This document shows positions 51,857 to 60,982 of a stretch of 64,000 nucleotides of DNA, one piece after another. The stretch is taken from assembly GCF_003581615.1 (NCBI RefSeq), contig NZ_QXFH01000070.1, forward strand, positions 620,001-684,000, given 5' to 3'. This stretch comes from Flagellimonas lutimaris. GTDB taxonomy: Bacteria > Bacteroidota > Bacteroidia > Flavobacteriales > Flavobacteriaceae. Every line of letters begins with the position of its first letter. Within the stretch, counting starts at the first letter, position 1. Made by a program: the position numbers and the translations under genes. The notes under the pieces are model-generated. The model ran no database searches. It was not told where the DNA came from and was given only the letters and a program-made list of their open reading frames with translations.

Positions 51857-53018
51857 ATATGATGCCGTCATAATTGGTGGTGGCATTTTGGGGACTTTTC
51901 ATGCCTACCACGCACTTGAACTTGGACTAAAAGTATGCTTGGTAGAAAAAGATGCGTACCCCAAAGGAGCGACCACCCAAAATTTTGGACAAGTGGTGCC
52001 TTCGGGCATGAACACCAAATGGCAAAAATATGGTCGTGAGAGTCTTAGAATCTATAAGGAGATCCAGTCAAAGTTTGATATCAGCATCCGTCAGAATGGA
52101 ACGGTGTACTTGGCCTCCAACGAGGAAGAGGAGCAACTACTAGTAGAGCTTAGGGCTATAAATAGTGGAAACGACTACGCATCCAAAATGCTAACTAAGC
52201 AAGAGTGTTTGGAAAAATATCCTGGGCTACGAAAAGATTATGTGGTGGCGGGGCTGTTTTTTCCCGAGGAAGTTACCGTGGAACCTAGAACAATGATTCA
52301 TAGGCTTCAGGAATATTTGGTTGCCCAAAAAGGGTTGGATATCAAGTTTGATTTCCCCGTGGTTTCTTGTGAATCCACTAGGGAGTGGGTGGCAGTTCGG
52401 AACACCAAAAACGAACATGTGTTTGGTAGAAAGGTGATTGTTTGCAACGGAAGTGATTTTAAAAATTTATATCCGGAGACTTTTTTGTCGAGTGACCTTG
52501 AGGTTTCCAAATTGCAGATGATGCAGACCAAGCCACAGGAAAATTATGAATTGAAAGGTTCAATTCTTACAGGATGGTCCATTAGACGATATGAAGCATT
52601 TCACGAATGTCCATCATTTACAAATGTCAAGAAAAATGAGCCCAAAGATAGCCTTCAAAAGAAATGGGGCGTGCATATTCTTTTTAAACAAGCGGCCGAC
52701 GGCTCGGTAATTTTGGGGGATTCCCATCAATATGCCGATGCCAACAAAATTGAAGATCTTGGTTATGACCTGGATATGGATATCGATAATTTTATGATCG
52801 AGGAGGCCAAGAAAATAATAGACCTGCCCACCTATCAAATCCAGAAAAGGTGGTACGGGATGTACTCACAATGCAAGAACAGCGATATTTTTCAAAAAAC
52901 CATTGAAGACAATATTCATATTGTAACGGGAATCGGTGGAAAGGGAATGACGGGCAGTGCCGGGTTCTCGAAGAAGAATATTGCGACTATATTTAATACA
53001 CAGAAAATCAAATTATGA
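51846..53018 (+). CDS. FAD-dependent amine oxidoreductase, TIGR03364-like
   Basis: A 390-residue flavoprotein of the DAO/glycine-oxidase fold. FAD motif DAVIIGGGILGTFHAYHALELG (about 6-27) and the C-terminal GGKGMTGSAGF that closes on the flavin. The TIGR03364 group was linked to phosphonate genes and is thought to deaminate or demethylate aminophosphonates. The ATG at 51846 overlaps the transporter gene by 11 bp, and the stop overlaps the hydrolase ATG by 4 bp, so the three are one operon. The exact substrate in this branch is unknown. NNN-type sarcosine oxidase-like activity is the alternative. Confidence 0.85.
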   Translation: MDNKYDAVIIGGGILGTFHAYHALELGLKVCLVEKDAYPKGATTQNFGQVVPSGMNTKWQKYGRESLRIYKEIQSKFDISIRQNGTVYLASNEEEEQLLVELRAINSGNDYASKMLTKQECLEKYPGLRKDYVVAGLFFPEEVTVEPRTMIHRLQEYLVAQKGLDIKFDFPVVSCESTREWVAVRNTKNEHVFGRKVIVCNGSDFKNLYPETFLSSDLEVSKLQMMQTKPQENYELKGSILTGWSIRRYEAFHECPSFTNVKKNEPKDSLQKKWGVHILFKQAADGSVILGDSHQYADANKIEDLGYDLDMDIDNFMIEEAKKIIDLPTYQIQKRWYGMYSQCKNSDIFQKTIEDNIHIVTGIGGKGMTGSAGFSKKNIATIFNTQKIKL

Positions 53019-53689
53019 CAAGAATAGAATTGGCCGTTTTTGATATGGCGGGAACCACGGTAAACGAAGACAATGTGGTGTATAAAACCGTTAAGGCCGC
53101 TTTGGCCAAACACGGAGTTGAGGTTTCTCTGGATACGGTACTGGAGTTTGGTGCTGGTAAGGAAAAGTTCAAGGCCATTGCCGATATATTGAAGGAAACC
53201 AAAACAACAGGGGTCGACGCCAATGCAGTTTTTGAAGATTTTAAAGAGATGTTGGAAGAGGCCTACGCCAATTTGGATGTAACCACTTATGATGGTGTGG
53301 AGGAACTCTTTGAACTATTGAAATCCAAAAGTGTGAAGGTGGTACTTAACACGGGTTACGACCATAAAACAGCAAAATCACTTTTAAATAAATTGGGTTG
53401 GGTTCCAGGCGAACAAATTGATGCCTTGATTACTGCGGATGATGTGGTAAAAGGAAGACCATCTTCTGAAATGATTGACAAGGCTATGGAGATGTTCAAA
53501 ATATCAGAATCAGAAAATGTTTTGAAGGCCGGTGACTCGGTTATTGATATTGAAGAGGGTAAAAATGCCAACTGCGGATGGACAATAGGTGTATTGACAG
53601 GGGCTCAGACCCGCGAACAATTGGCAACAGCAGAACCCAACTTAATATTGGATTCGCTAGCTGATTTGGCCAAAGTATTGTTTCCTTGA
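53015..53689 (+). CDS. Phosphonatase-like HAD hydrolase, TIGR03351-like
   Basis: A 224-residue HAD enzyme. Nucleophile D10 in FDMAGTTV, with Ala (A12) at the +2 position where most HAD phosphatases have Asp; this is the phosphonatase (PhnX) pattern. The cap has FGAGKEKF with K49 in line with the Schiff-base lysine of PhnX (MGLLK). GRPSSEMI and KAGDSVIDIEEGKNAN continue the match. It cleaves the C-P bond of phosphonoacetaldehyde or a close analogue, by family knowledge. It abuts the convergent XRE-cupin gene. Shorter than classic PhnX (about 265-270). Confidence 0.87.
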   Translation: MTRIELAVFDMAGTTVNEDNVVYKTVKAALAKHGVEVSLDTVLEFGAGKEKFKAIADILKETKTTGVDANAVFEDFKEMLEEAYANLDVTTYDGVEELFELLKSKSVKVVLNTGYDHKTAKSLLNKLGWVPGEQIDALITADDVVKGRPSSEMIDKAMEMFKISESENVLKAGDSVIDIEEGKNANCGWTIGVLTGAQTREQLATAEPNLILDSLADLAKVLFP

Positions 53690-54256
53690 TTATATAAAGA
53701 AATAGACCACCAACATTTTAGAGGGAACTTTTCCTTTATTAATAGGTACATGGGGGATTCTACCATCAAAAAAAATGGAATCCCCTTCTTTTAGCAGCAC
53801 TTCTTGATCGCCTATCTCATAATAGCATTCTCCAGTTAAAATATATTTGAACTCAAAAGCATCGGTTACTACCTTATCGCGTTCCGAGTTAGGTTGCACT
53901 TCCAAAAGCACACTTTCAAAACCTACGGAGTTCAATTGTTTTCCAAAAATGTAGTTGTATGAGAACCCAACAGCTTCGTCTTCCTTTTCTATAACGGATT
54001 GCTCATCTTTACGGGTGACCAAAAAATTATGTCCATTGGCCTTTGGGATACCATCAAAAAAATCTGTCATTTCCGTTTCCAAGGCCCCAACTATTTTCAA
54101 AAAAACTGGCAATGAAGGAATGGTTCGGCCATTTTCTATACGGGAAATAAGCCCTGCGGTTACTCCGGCACTGATGGCAACATCGTTTATGGTCTTTTTA
54201 TTGTTCTTACGAATTTGCTTAATTCTTTTTCCAATACCGATGAGGTAATCTTCCAT
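53690..54256 (-). CDS. XRE-cupin transcriptional regulator
   Basis: A 188-residue regulator. N-terminal helix-turn-helix (GKRIKQIRKNNKKTINDVAISAGVTAGLISRIENGRTIPSLPVF, about 8-50) and a C-terminal cupin (about 115-185, with GDSIFFDGRIPHVPIN). Such regulators sense small molecules bound in the cupin. It lies between the two phosphonate-type operons and starts next to the AGTATTTRTAA elements, so it likely controls both. The ligand may be the imported phosphonate or an intermediate. Confidence 0.88.
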   Translation of the reverse strand: MEDYLIGIGKRIKQIRKNNKKTINDVAISAGVTAGLISRIENGRTIPSLPVFLKIVGALETEMTDFFDGIPKANGHNFLVTRKDEQSVIEKEDEAVGFSYNYIFGKQLNSVGFESVLLEVQPNSERDKVVTDAFEFKYILTGECYYEIGDQEVLLKEGDSIFFDGRIPHVPINKGKVPSKMLVVYFFI

Positions 54257-54278
54257 TTTTATTGAGGTTGGTGAATTT

Positions 54279-54535
54279 TAGTATTTATAATATTTTTTGA
54301 TGCTTCAAGATTAATAAAAAAATCCATTAATCCACTGAAACACTAGGATATCTTGTTAAAATCAAAGTTGACAAGGTTTTATAAAAATTGAGTATTTGTA
54401 AATAATGTTTACCTAACATTAGGCTATTTCTTTTAACCTTTCCGTATCATTTTTTTAATCTATTTGAAGGGCTGTCTTAACCCATGTGTTGGATATTTGT
54501 TGATAAATAATTAACCAAGTTTTACAAATACTCAA
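54279..54535. promoter_or_regulatory. Three AGTATTTRTAA elements between the regulator and SusC
   Basis: AGTATTTATAA at 54279-54289, TTGAGTATTTGTAAA at 54388-54402, and its exact reverse complement TTTACAAATACTCAA at 54521-54535. The last two are 15-bp perfect inverted partners 118 bp apart; the right copy ends 4 bp before the SusC ATG, and the first lies 23 bp from the XRE start. They look like operator sites that may loop the promoter region. No TAnnTTTG box was found for SusC. Confidence 0.6.
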
Positions 54536-54538
54536 CAA

Positions 54539-57500
54539 ATGAAAAAATCGATTGTAGCATTTTTACTTGCTTTTACCGTAAGTATAATTAGCTATTCGCA
54601 AGTCACCTTTTCAGGAAAGGTAGTAGACGAAAACAGCGTACCGTTGCCTGGTGCATCGGTAGTTGTTAAAGGAGGGTCCACTGGAGTGGCCACAGACTTT
54701 GATGGAAATTTCGAAATTGAACTTCCGCAAGGTGGGGAGATTTTGGTGGTTTCCTATATAGGGTACGTACCACAAGATTTGGATACGTCTGGAAAAAGTA
54801 CCGCAACAATCATGTTGCAACCGGATTCACAACAATTGGAAGAGGTTGTGGTAACCGCCTTGAACATTACTAGGGATGAGGAATCCTTGGGTTATTCTGT
54901 TCAAAAAGTGGGTGGCGAAGAAATTTCGCAATCAACCAGTACCAATACGGTGAGTACATTATCGGGCAGAACAGCTGGTGTTCAAGTGGTGACAAACGGA
55001 ACCGGACCTGGTCAATCATCTTCTGTAGTGATAAGGGGATATTCTTCCATGCAGGGAGACAACCAGCCACTATTTATAGTGGACGGTATTCCAATTAATA
55101 ACAATACCGATACCAGAACCAATACGTTGGGAGGTGCTTCCAACATGAATTTGGACTACGGTAACGGTGCTGCCGAAATCAACCCGGATGATGTAGAGTC
55201 CATCTCTGTATTAAAAGGTGCGAACGCAACAGCACTTTACGGTTCCAGAGCTGCCAACGGGGCGGTCATTATTACAACAAAGTCAGGTAAAGGACGTAAA
55301 GGAGGAATTAGCTTTAGCTCCAAAACTACTTTTGAAAGTGTTTTAAAAGCTCCGGAATATCAAGGAGTATATGGTCAAGGTAAAAACTTTGACTTTCAAT
55401 TTGTGGATGGTTACGGAAGCGGAACCTACGATGGTGTAGATGAATCTTGGGGTCCATTATTAGATGGAACTTTACGTGCTCAGCACGATTCTCCTACATC
55501 AAACGGACTTCGTGGTGGTGATGTTCACGGATTGGATTATATATTGGGGTCTTCCGGTGTTGATTTGGACCGAAGAGGTACCATTACACCTATACCATTT
55601 GTATATGGTGGAAATCCAGCCGAAGAATTCATGGAAACCGGTAGAACTCTGATCAACACAGTTTCATTTTTTGGTTCCAATGACAATGGAAACTACAGAG
55701 TGAGCTATACCAACTTGGACAATAAGGGTATTGTTCCCAATACCGATATCAAAAGAAACACTATTTCTGCTTCTGGAGACTATCAGATTACAGATAGATT
55801 AAAGGTGTCCTCCAAAATCAATTATATACGGTCAGATTCCGATAACCGTCATGTAAATGGATATGGTACCGAATCTGTAATGTATCTGTTCATTTGGTGG
55901 GGTCAACAAGTCAATGTCAATAGTTTAAGAAACTACTGGCAAGATGGTCTGGAAGGATTCCAACAGTATAACTACAACTATAACTATCACGATAACCCTT
56001 ACTTCACCATGTATGAGAATACCAATGGTTTAGCTAAGGACAGAATCATAGGAAACCTTTCTGCAACCTATGATATCAGTGATGATTTCAAATTTATGGT
56101 AAGGGGAGGTCGTGATTTCTTCTCTGAATATAGAACCATAAAAAGAGCCTATTCCACGCAACGTTTTCCTAACGGACAGTTCAGGGAAGATAAAATCAAT
56201 TTTCAGGAAACCAACTTGGACTTCTTGTTGACCTATGACAAGGATGTTACCGATAAGTTCAAGGTCAATGCCAATGTCGGTGGAAACAGAATGGTACAGA
56301 AAAACCATTTCAATTCCTTAATGGCCAACAAGCTGTTGATTCCAGGCATTTATTCTTTCTCTAACGTGGATGGAGCCTTGGTGCAGCGCACAAGCCGACC
56401 AGAGAAGCAAATCAATTCTTTGTATGCTTTTGCTCAATTGGGATGGAACAGCAGTATTTACTTGGACCTAACTGCCCGTAACGACTGGTCTTCTACATTG
56501 CCAGAGCAAAACAACTCCTATTTCTATCCATCCGCTTCCTTAAGTGTGGTGTTATCCGATCTATTTGATTTTAGCGGTCAGGATGTGCTAAGCTTTGCGA
56601 AACTAAGAGGAGGTTGGGCACAAGTTGGTAGTGATACCGATGCCTATAGGCTTTCGGATTATTATGCGTTGGGAACCCCTGTTGGTGATAACCCTACGGC
56701 GAGTCCTTCCAATACATTGCCAAACTTTGATTTGAAACCGGAGATTCAGACTTCTTACGAGTTTGGAACCGATTTAAGGTTCTTCAATAATAAACTATCC
56801 TTGGATGCCACTTATTATAACTCGGTATCCAAAAACCAGATTTTGGACATTGATTTGCCCATCACATCGGGTAAAACAGCAAGGACCATTAATGCAGGTA
56901 AAATTAGAAACCAAGGTTTGGAGATTATGTTAAGTGCCAACCCAGTTTCCAATCAGAGTTTTAACTGGAATACCTCTTTCAATTTTGGATTGAACCGAAA
57001 CAAGGTTTTGGAATTGGCCGATGGTGTTGAAAGATACCAATATGGAGGAAATGGTATTTCTCTTGTCGCTGAAGAAGGAGGCTCCCTTGGCGATATGTGG
57101 GGAACTGGATTGGTGAAAGTGGAAGATGAAAATAGCCCATACTACGGTGATGTAATCTTTAACGAAGGTCTTGTTCAACAAGACAATACCTTGAGAAAGG
57201 TTGGAAACTTTAATCCAGACTTTACGTTGGGATGGAACAATACCATTACCTACAAAAACCTTTCCCTTAATTTCTTGCTCGATTGGAGACAAGGTGGGGA
57301 GTTGCTTTCTAGAACCCGTCTGATTGCCGCCACTTCTGGTAACGTAGTGGAAACACTTTGGGGGCGTTCTCCAGAATATGGAGGTCCACACCCAGGTATT
57401 GCAGATTCAGGACTTTCTTATACCGATGATAATGGTACTGCTTGGACCGATGGTGTAATTGGTGATGGTGTAAAATTGCAAGATGGACAATATGTGACCA

Positions 57501-57826
57501 ACGATGTTATTGTACCTGCCAATGCATACCACAATAATAGATATAGAAGAGGTAACGATACTGAAGGTATTTACGATGCCACCTTTATAAAACTAAGAGA
57601 AGCAAGATTGACCTATGATTTCCCTACAAAATTGTTCAAGGGTGACGACATTAAAAACTTAAGCTTTTCTGTGATTGGAACCAACCTTTGGTTGTGGGCC
57701 AAAGACTTTAACCATGGTGACCCAGAACTATTGTCTTTCGGAGGCGGAAGCTATGTGCCAGGGGTAGAAAATGCCACAGTACCTACTACTCGTAGTTTAG
57801 GATTTGCAATCAACGTAGAATTTTAA
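54539..57826 (+). CDS. SusC/RagA-family TonB-dependent outer-membrane transporter
   Basis: A 1095-residue importer of large or complex substrates. Signal peptide (1-21), carboxypeptidase-like domain (VTFSGKVVDENSVPLPGASVVVKGG, about 22-95), plug (about 105-225 with IRGYSSMQGDNQPLFIVDGIP) and barrel. The C-terminus ends in FAINVEF, typical for barrel assembly. Pairs with the SusD-like protein 19 bp downstream. No glycosidase or sulfatase is nearby, so a carbohydrate is less likely. The context suggests a phosphonate or phosphate ester as cargo. Confidence 0.93.
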   Translation: MKKSIVAFLLAFTVSIISYSQVTFSGKVVDENSVPLPGASVVVKGGSTGVATDFDGNFEIELPQGGEILVVSYIGYVPQDLDTSGKSTATIMLQPDSQQLEEVVVTALNITRDEESLGYSVQKVGGEEISQSTSTNTVSTLSGRTAGVQVVTNGTGPGQSSSVVIRGYSSMQGDNQPLFIVDGIPINNNTDTRTNTLGGASNMNLDYGNGAAEINPDDVESISVLKGANATALYGSRAANGAVIITTKSGKGRKGGISFSSKTTFESVLKAPEYQGVYGQGKNFDFQFVDGYGSGTYDGVDESWGPLLDGTLRAQHDSPTSNGLRGGDVHGLDYILGSSGVDLDRRGTITPIPFVYGGNPAEEFMETGRTLINTVSFFGSNDNGNYRVSYTNLDNKGIVPNTDIKRNTISASGDYQITDRLKVSSKINYIRSDSDNRHVNGYGTESVMYLFIWWGQQVNVNSLRNYWQDGLEGFQQYNYNYNYHDNPYFTMYENTNGLAKDRIIGNLSATYDISDDFKFMVRGGRDFFSEYRTIKRAYSTQRFPNGQFREDKINFQETNLDFLLTYDKDVTDKFKVNANVGGNRMVQKNHFNSLMANKLLIPGIYSFSNVDGALVQRTSRPEKQINSLYAFAQLGWNSSIYLDLTARNDWSSTLPEQNNSYFYPSASLSVVLSDLFDFSGQDVLSFAKLRGGWAQVGSDTDAYRLSDYYALGTPVGDNPTASPSNTLPNFDLKPEIQTSYEFGTDLRFFNNKLSLDATYYNSVSKNQILDIDLPITSGKTARTINAGKIRNQGLEIMLSANPVSNQSFNWNTSFNFGLNRNKVLELADGVERYQYGGNGISLVAEEGGSLGDMWGTGLVKVEDENSPYYGDVIFNEGLVQQDNTLRKVGNFNPDFTLGWNNTITYKNLSLNFLLDWRQGGELLSRTRLIAATSGNVVETLWGRSPEYGGPHPGIADSGLSYTDDNGTAWTDGVIGDGVKLQDGQYVTNDVIVPANAYHNNRYRRGNDTEGIYDATFIKLREARLTYDFPTKLFKGDDIKNLSFSVIGTNLWLWAKDFNHGDPELLSFGGGSYVPGVENATVPTTRSLGFAINVEF

Positions 57827-57845
57827 TCAGGTTAACAACAACAAC

Positions 57846-59300
57846 ATGAAAAAGATATTTTTTATAGCGACAGTACTTGCAATGACCTTTTCGTCTTGTG
57901 ACAAGTTTGACGTGAGCAACGATAATCCGGATGTTGCCTTGAGCATCAGCCAAAACCCGGAACTTCTATTGACAAATCTTCAAAGAAGATCTATTAGGGA
58001 GGCCGTAGGTGGTTCTTGGAGTGAAGGAAACCTAATGGGACAATATGGTGCCCGAATTGTATTTACCTCTTTCGATTTGTTCGACTGGGGAGACCAAAGT
58101 GGAGCATGGAACAATTATTACTATGCTATCAGGGATGCAAAGGAATTGGAAACTTTGGCCAACGAAAACGAACTGAAAAGTTATGTGGCCGTTTCCAAAA
58201 TTATGCAGACTTGGGCTTACAGTATATTGACCGATATGTGGGGAGATATTCCTTATTCTGAGGTAAACCAAGCCAGTGAGGAAAATTATACACCTATGTA
58301 CGATGAGCAAGAAACCATTTATGCTTCAATGCTTGCAGAACTAGCGGCTGCCAATTCCATTTTAGCTGGGGCGGACCTTACCCAAATTAAGGGAGATTTA
58401 TTGTTTGATGGTGATTTGGATATGTGGAGAAAGTTTGCCAACTCACTTAGACTACGTTTGGCGCTTAGGTTAAGCGAAGTATCTCCTTCAACTGCTTCTA
58501 GCGTTATAGCTGAAATTTATGGGAATCCAGGGCAAAATCCTGTAATGGAATCAAATGATGACAATGCCGCTCTTACATTCTTGTCGGCAAATCCTGATGC
58601 TCACCCTGTAACTGAAGAATCTGTATATCGTGTAGGTTCTTACAACGAATACAGAATTTCGGAACACTTTGTGACCATGTTGGAAGGATTGAATGATCCT
58701 AGATTGGAATTTTTTGCAGACCCAACAGCTAACTCCGTGGAAGCGGGAACACCTGAAATTGTTGGTATGTTGAATGGAGTGGTAGATGGGCCTGCTTATA
58801 CCTACCAAGGTGGGGATGCGTTCCTTTCAAAATTCAATATTGATTACTTCTATTTTCAGTCAAATGCCAACCAAGCAAGATTAATGCTTTACTCCGAGGT
58901 ACAGTTTATTTTGGCAGAAGCAGCACAAAGAGGTTGGATAACCGGCGAAGCCCAAACGTTTTACGAAGAAGGCGTTACTTCCAATTTTGAGTATTGGGGG
59001 GTGGATTTACCAGCTGATTACTTAACTAGGACTGGAGTTGCTTTTGACAATAGTTTGGAAACTATAATGACTCAGAAGTATATCAATTTGTTCTATACCG
59101 ATTACCAAGGTTTCATCGAATACAAAAGAACCGGCTTCCCTGCCACAATTGAGCCAGGACCCGATGCTTTCTACGATGTGTACCCAAGTAGGTTTGAGTA
59201 TCCAAGTAACGAGGAATCTTTGAACAATGCGAACTATACCGAAGCGGCCAACAGAATTGGTGGTGACCAAATAACTACCAAGGTTTGGTGGGAAAACTAA
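57846..59300 (+). CDS. SusD/RagB-like outer-membrane lipoprotein
   Basis: A 484-residue surface lipoprotein (lipobox cysteine in TFSSCDKFD, residue 18) that caps the SusC barrel and binds substrate. TPR-like helices follow, with features of the SusD/RagB group (QTWAYSILTDMWGDIPYSEVNQ, YSEVQFILAEAAQRG, YTDYQGFIEYKRTGFP). The match is to the smaller SusD-like branch seen in non-sugar loci. It is 19 bp after SusC and 3 bp before the phosphodiesterase gene. Confidence 0.92.
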   Translation: MKKIFFIATVLAMTFSSCDKFDVSNDNPDVALSISQNPELLLTNLQRRSIREAVGGSWSEGNLMGQYGARIVFTSFDLFDWGDQSGAWNNYYYAIRDAKELETLANENELKSYVAVSKIMQTWAYSILTDMWGDIPYSEVNQASEENYTPMYDEQETIYASMLAELAAANSILAGADLTQIKGDLLFDGDLDMWRKFANSLRLRLALRLSEVSPSTASSVIAEIYGNPGQNPVMESNDDNAALTFLSANPDAHPVTEESVYRVGSYNEYRISEHFVTMLEGLNDPRLEFFADPTANSVEAGTPEIVGMLNGVVDGPAYTYQGGDAFLSKFNIDYFYFQSNANQARLMLYSEVQFILAEAAQRGWITGEAQTFYEEGVTSNFEYWGVDLPADYLTRTGVAFDNSLETIMTQKYINLFYTDYQGFIEYKRTGFPATIEPGPDAFYDVYPSRFEYPSNEESLNNANYTEAANRIGGDQITTKVWWEN

Positions 59301-59303
59301 GGT

Positions 59304-60980
59304 TTGCCAATGTTTAAAAAGAAACTTAATAAAGTAATGATCATGACCATGGGAACTTTGTTCCTGTGGTCTTGTTCTTCCAAAAAAGAAGAAATCCCAA
59401 GGGGAATTGAACATGTTGTTGTTATTGGGATTGATGGGATGAGTCCCAACGGTATTCAAAAAGCAAACACACCTACATTGGATTCCATGATCCAAAATGG
59501 AGCAACCACAATGCATGCAAGGTCAGTGCTTCCTTCAAGTTCCAGTCCCAATTGGGCGAGTATGATCATGGGAGCCGATACCGAGCAACACGGGGTCACT
59601 TCCAACGGTTGGGAAAAGTTCGACCACCAACTACCTCCTGTGGTAGTTACCGAAAATGGAACCTTTCCAACAATTTTCACTCTTTTTAAAGATCAACAGC
59701 CCGAAGCCCATGTCGGAGCCATTTACGATTGGGATGGATTTGGTCGCCTATTCGAAAAGTCAGATGTGGATTTTGATATAGATGGGGACCATGGGGACAA
59801 AACCACCGAGGAAGCGGTAAACTATATTAAAGAACACACGCCAAAATTCACTTTTGTGCACTTGGACCACGTGGATCATGCAGGTCATGCCCAAGGTCAC
59901 GGTACCCCGGATTATTTCCAATCGGTGGAAAAAGCAGATTCCTTGATTGCCGAAATCGTGAATGCAACAAAAGACGCTGGCATCTTCGAAAAAACCATGT
60001 TCATCGTATCCGCAGATCACGGAGGCTTAGGCTTTGGACACGGAGGAGAAAGCTTGGCCGAAATGGAAATACCCTTCATTCTGTATGGAGCAGGCATCAA
60101 AAAAGGCTATAAAATAGAAGAAACCGTTTATCAGTACGACAATGCAGCGACCGTTGCCTATGCCATGGGCTTGCAAACACCGCAGGCTTGGATAGGCAGA
60201 CCTGTAAAAGGCGCATTTATGGGAAATGAAGCCCCAAAACTTATCTACAAGCGAAAAGAGCAAATAACCCAACCAAAAATTCTTCCGGATGCTGGCTATT
60301 TTGAGCCAGCTGGGGGAGTTTTTAAAGCCGATTCCGTTGCCGTGGTAATGCAAAACCCCAACAATGTCGGCGAAATTCGCTATACGATTGGCAATAGCCT
60401 ACCTACATTGGAAAATAGTCAAGTGTATCAAGATACGTTTTACTTAAATCAGACGGACATTATTAAGGCAGGGATCTTTCAGAATAATCAATTGGTAAGC
60501 ACCATTGCAGAAGGAAGCTTCAGAATTGTATCAAAAGCAAAGCAAGATCCAGTTACGTTTCAAGTATATCAGGTAAACGGAATAGAAAAGTTACCCGATT
60601 TCGCTGATTTCAATCCGATTCTTGAAGGTTTTGTAAATGAATTTTCACATAAGCAGGCATTATCAGAAGAGATACCACAAGAGCAAGTTGCTGTTGCTTT
60701 TGAAAGTTATTTGGAAGTGCAGGAAGCAGGGAAATATACTTTTTTCACTAATAGTGATGATGGTAGCAAACTATATGTGAACGGTACTCAAATTGTAGAC
60801 AACGATGGTGATCACGGCGTAATGGAACGCAGCGGTTCTTTGAAACTTGCCAAAGGGAGACATTTAGTCCGAGTGGAGTTTTTTAATGGTGGCGGCGGCT
60901 TCCATTTAGATGCAAAGTATAAAGGCCCTAATATTCCAAAGCAAATCATTCCAGCAAACCATTTATATAGAAAAAAATAA
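59304..60980 (+). CDS. Lipoprotein phosphodiesterase of the alkaline-phosphatase superfamily with PA14-like domain
   Basis: A 558-residue lipoprotein (lipobox C24 in LWSC). The NPP-type core carries metal ligands D44 (GIDGM), D191 and H195 (DHAGH), D238 and H239 (SADHGG) and H246. The nucleophile is most likely S80 in LPSSSSPNW, where NPPs have Thr. Next come a chitobiase-C-like strand domain (about 348-412) and a PA14-like domain (about 440-555, YTFFTNSDDGSKLYVNG). NPP-fold enzymes split phosphodiesters and phosphonate monoesters. The PA14 part may bind glycan or lipid. It sits 3 bp after SusD, so it acts on the imported or surface-bound substrate. Confidence 0.85.
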   Translation: MPMFKKKLNKVMIMTMGTLFLWSCSSKKEEIPRGIEHVVVIGIDGMSPNGIQKANTPTLDSMIQNGATTMHARSVLPSSSSPNWASMIMGADTEQHGVTSNGWEKFDHQLPPVVVTENGTFPTIFTLFKDQQPEAHVGAIYDWDGFGRLFEKSDVDFDIDGDHGDKTTEEAVNYIKEHTPKFTFVHLDHVDHAGHAQGHGTPDYFQSVEKADSLIAEIVNATKDAGIFEKTMFIVSADHGGLGFGHGGESLAEMEIPFILYGAGIKKGYKIEETVYQYDNAATVAYAMGLQTPQAWIGRPVKGAFMGNEAPKLIYKRKEQITQPKILPDAGYFEPAGGVFKADSVAVVMQNPNNVGEIRYTIGNSLPTLENSQVYQDTFYLNQTDIIKAGIFQNNQLVSTIAEGSFRIVSKAKQDPVTFQVYQVNGIEKLPDFADFNPILEGFVNEFSHKQALSEEIPQEQVAVAFESYLEVQEAGKYTFFTNSDDGSKLYVNGTQIVDNDGDHGVMERSGSLKLAKGRHLVRVEFFNGGGGFHLDAKYKGPNIPKQIIPANHLYRKK

Positions 60981-60982
60981 GC

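Noticed and set aside
54539-59300. Classic polysaccharide utilisation locus
   Set aside because: The SusCD pair lacks glycoside hydrolases, lyases or sulfatases nearby; the neighbours are phosphoesterases and a PLP enzyme.
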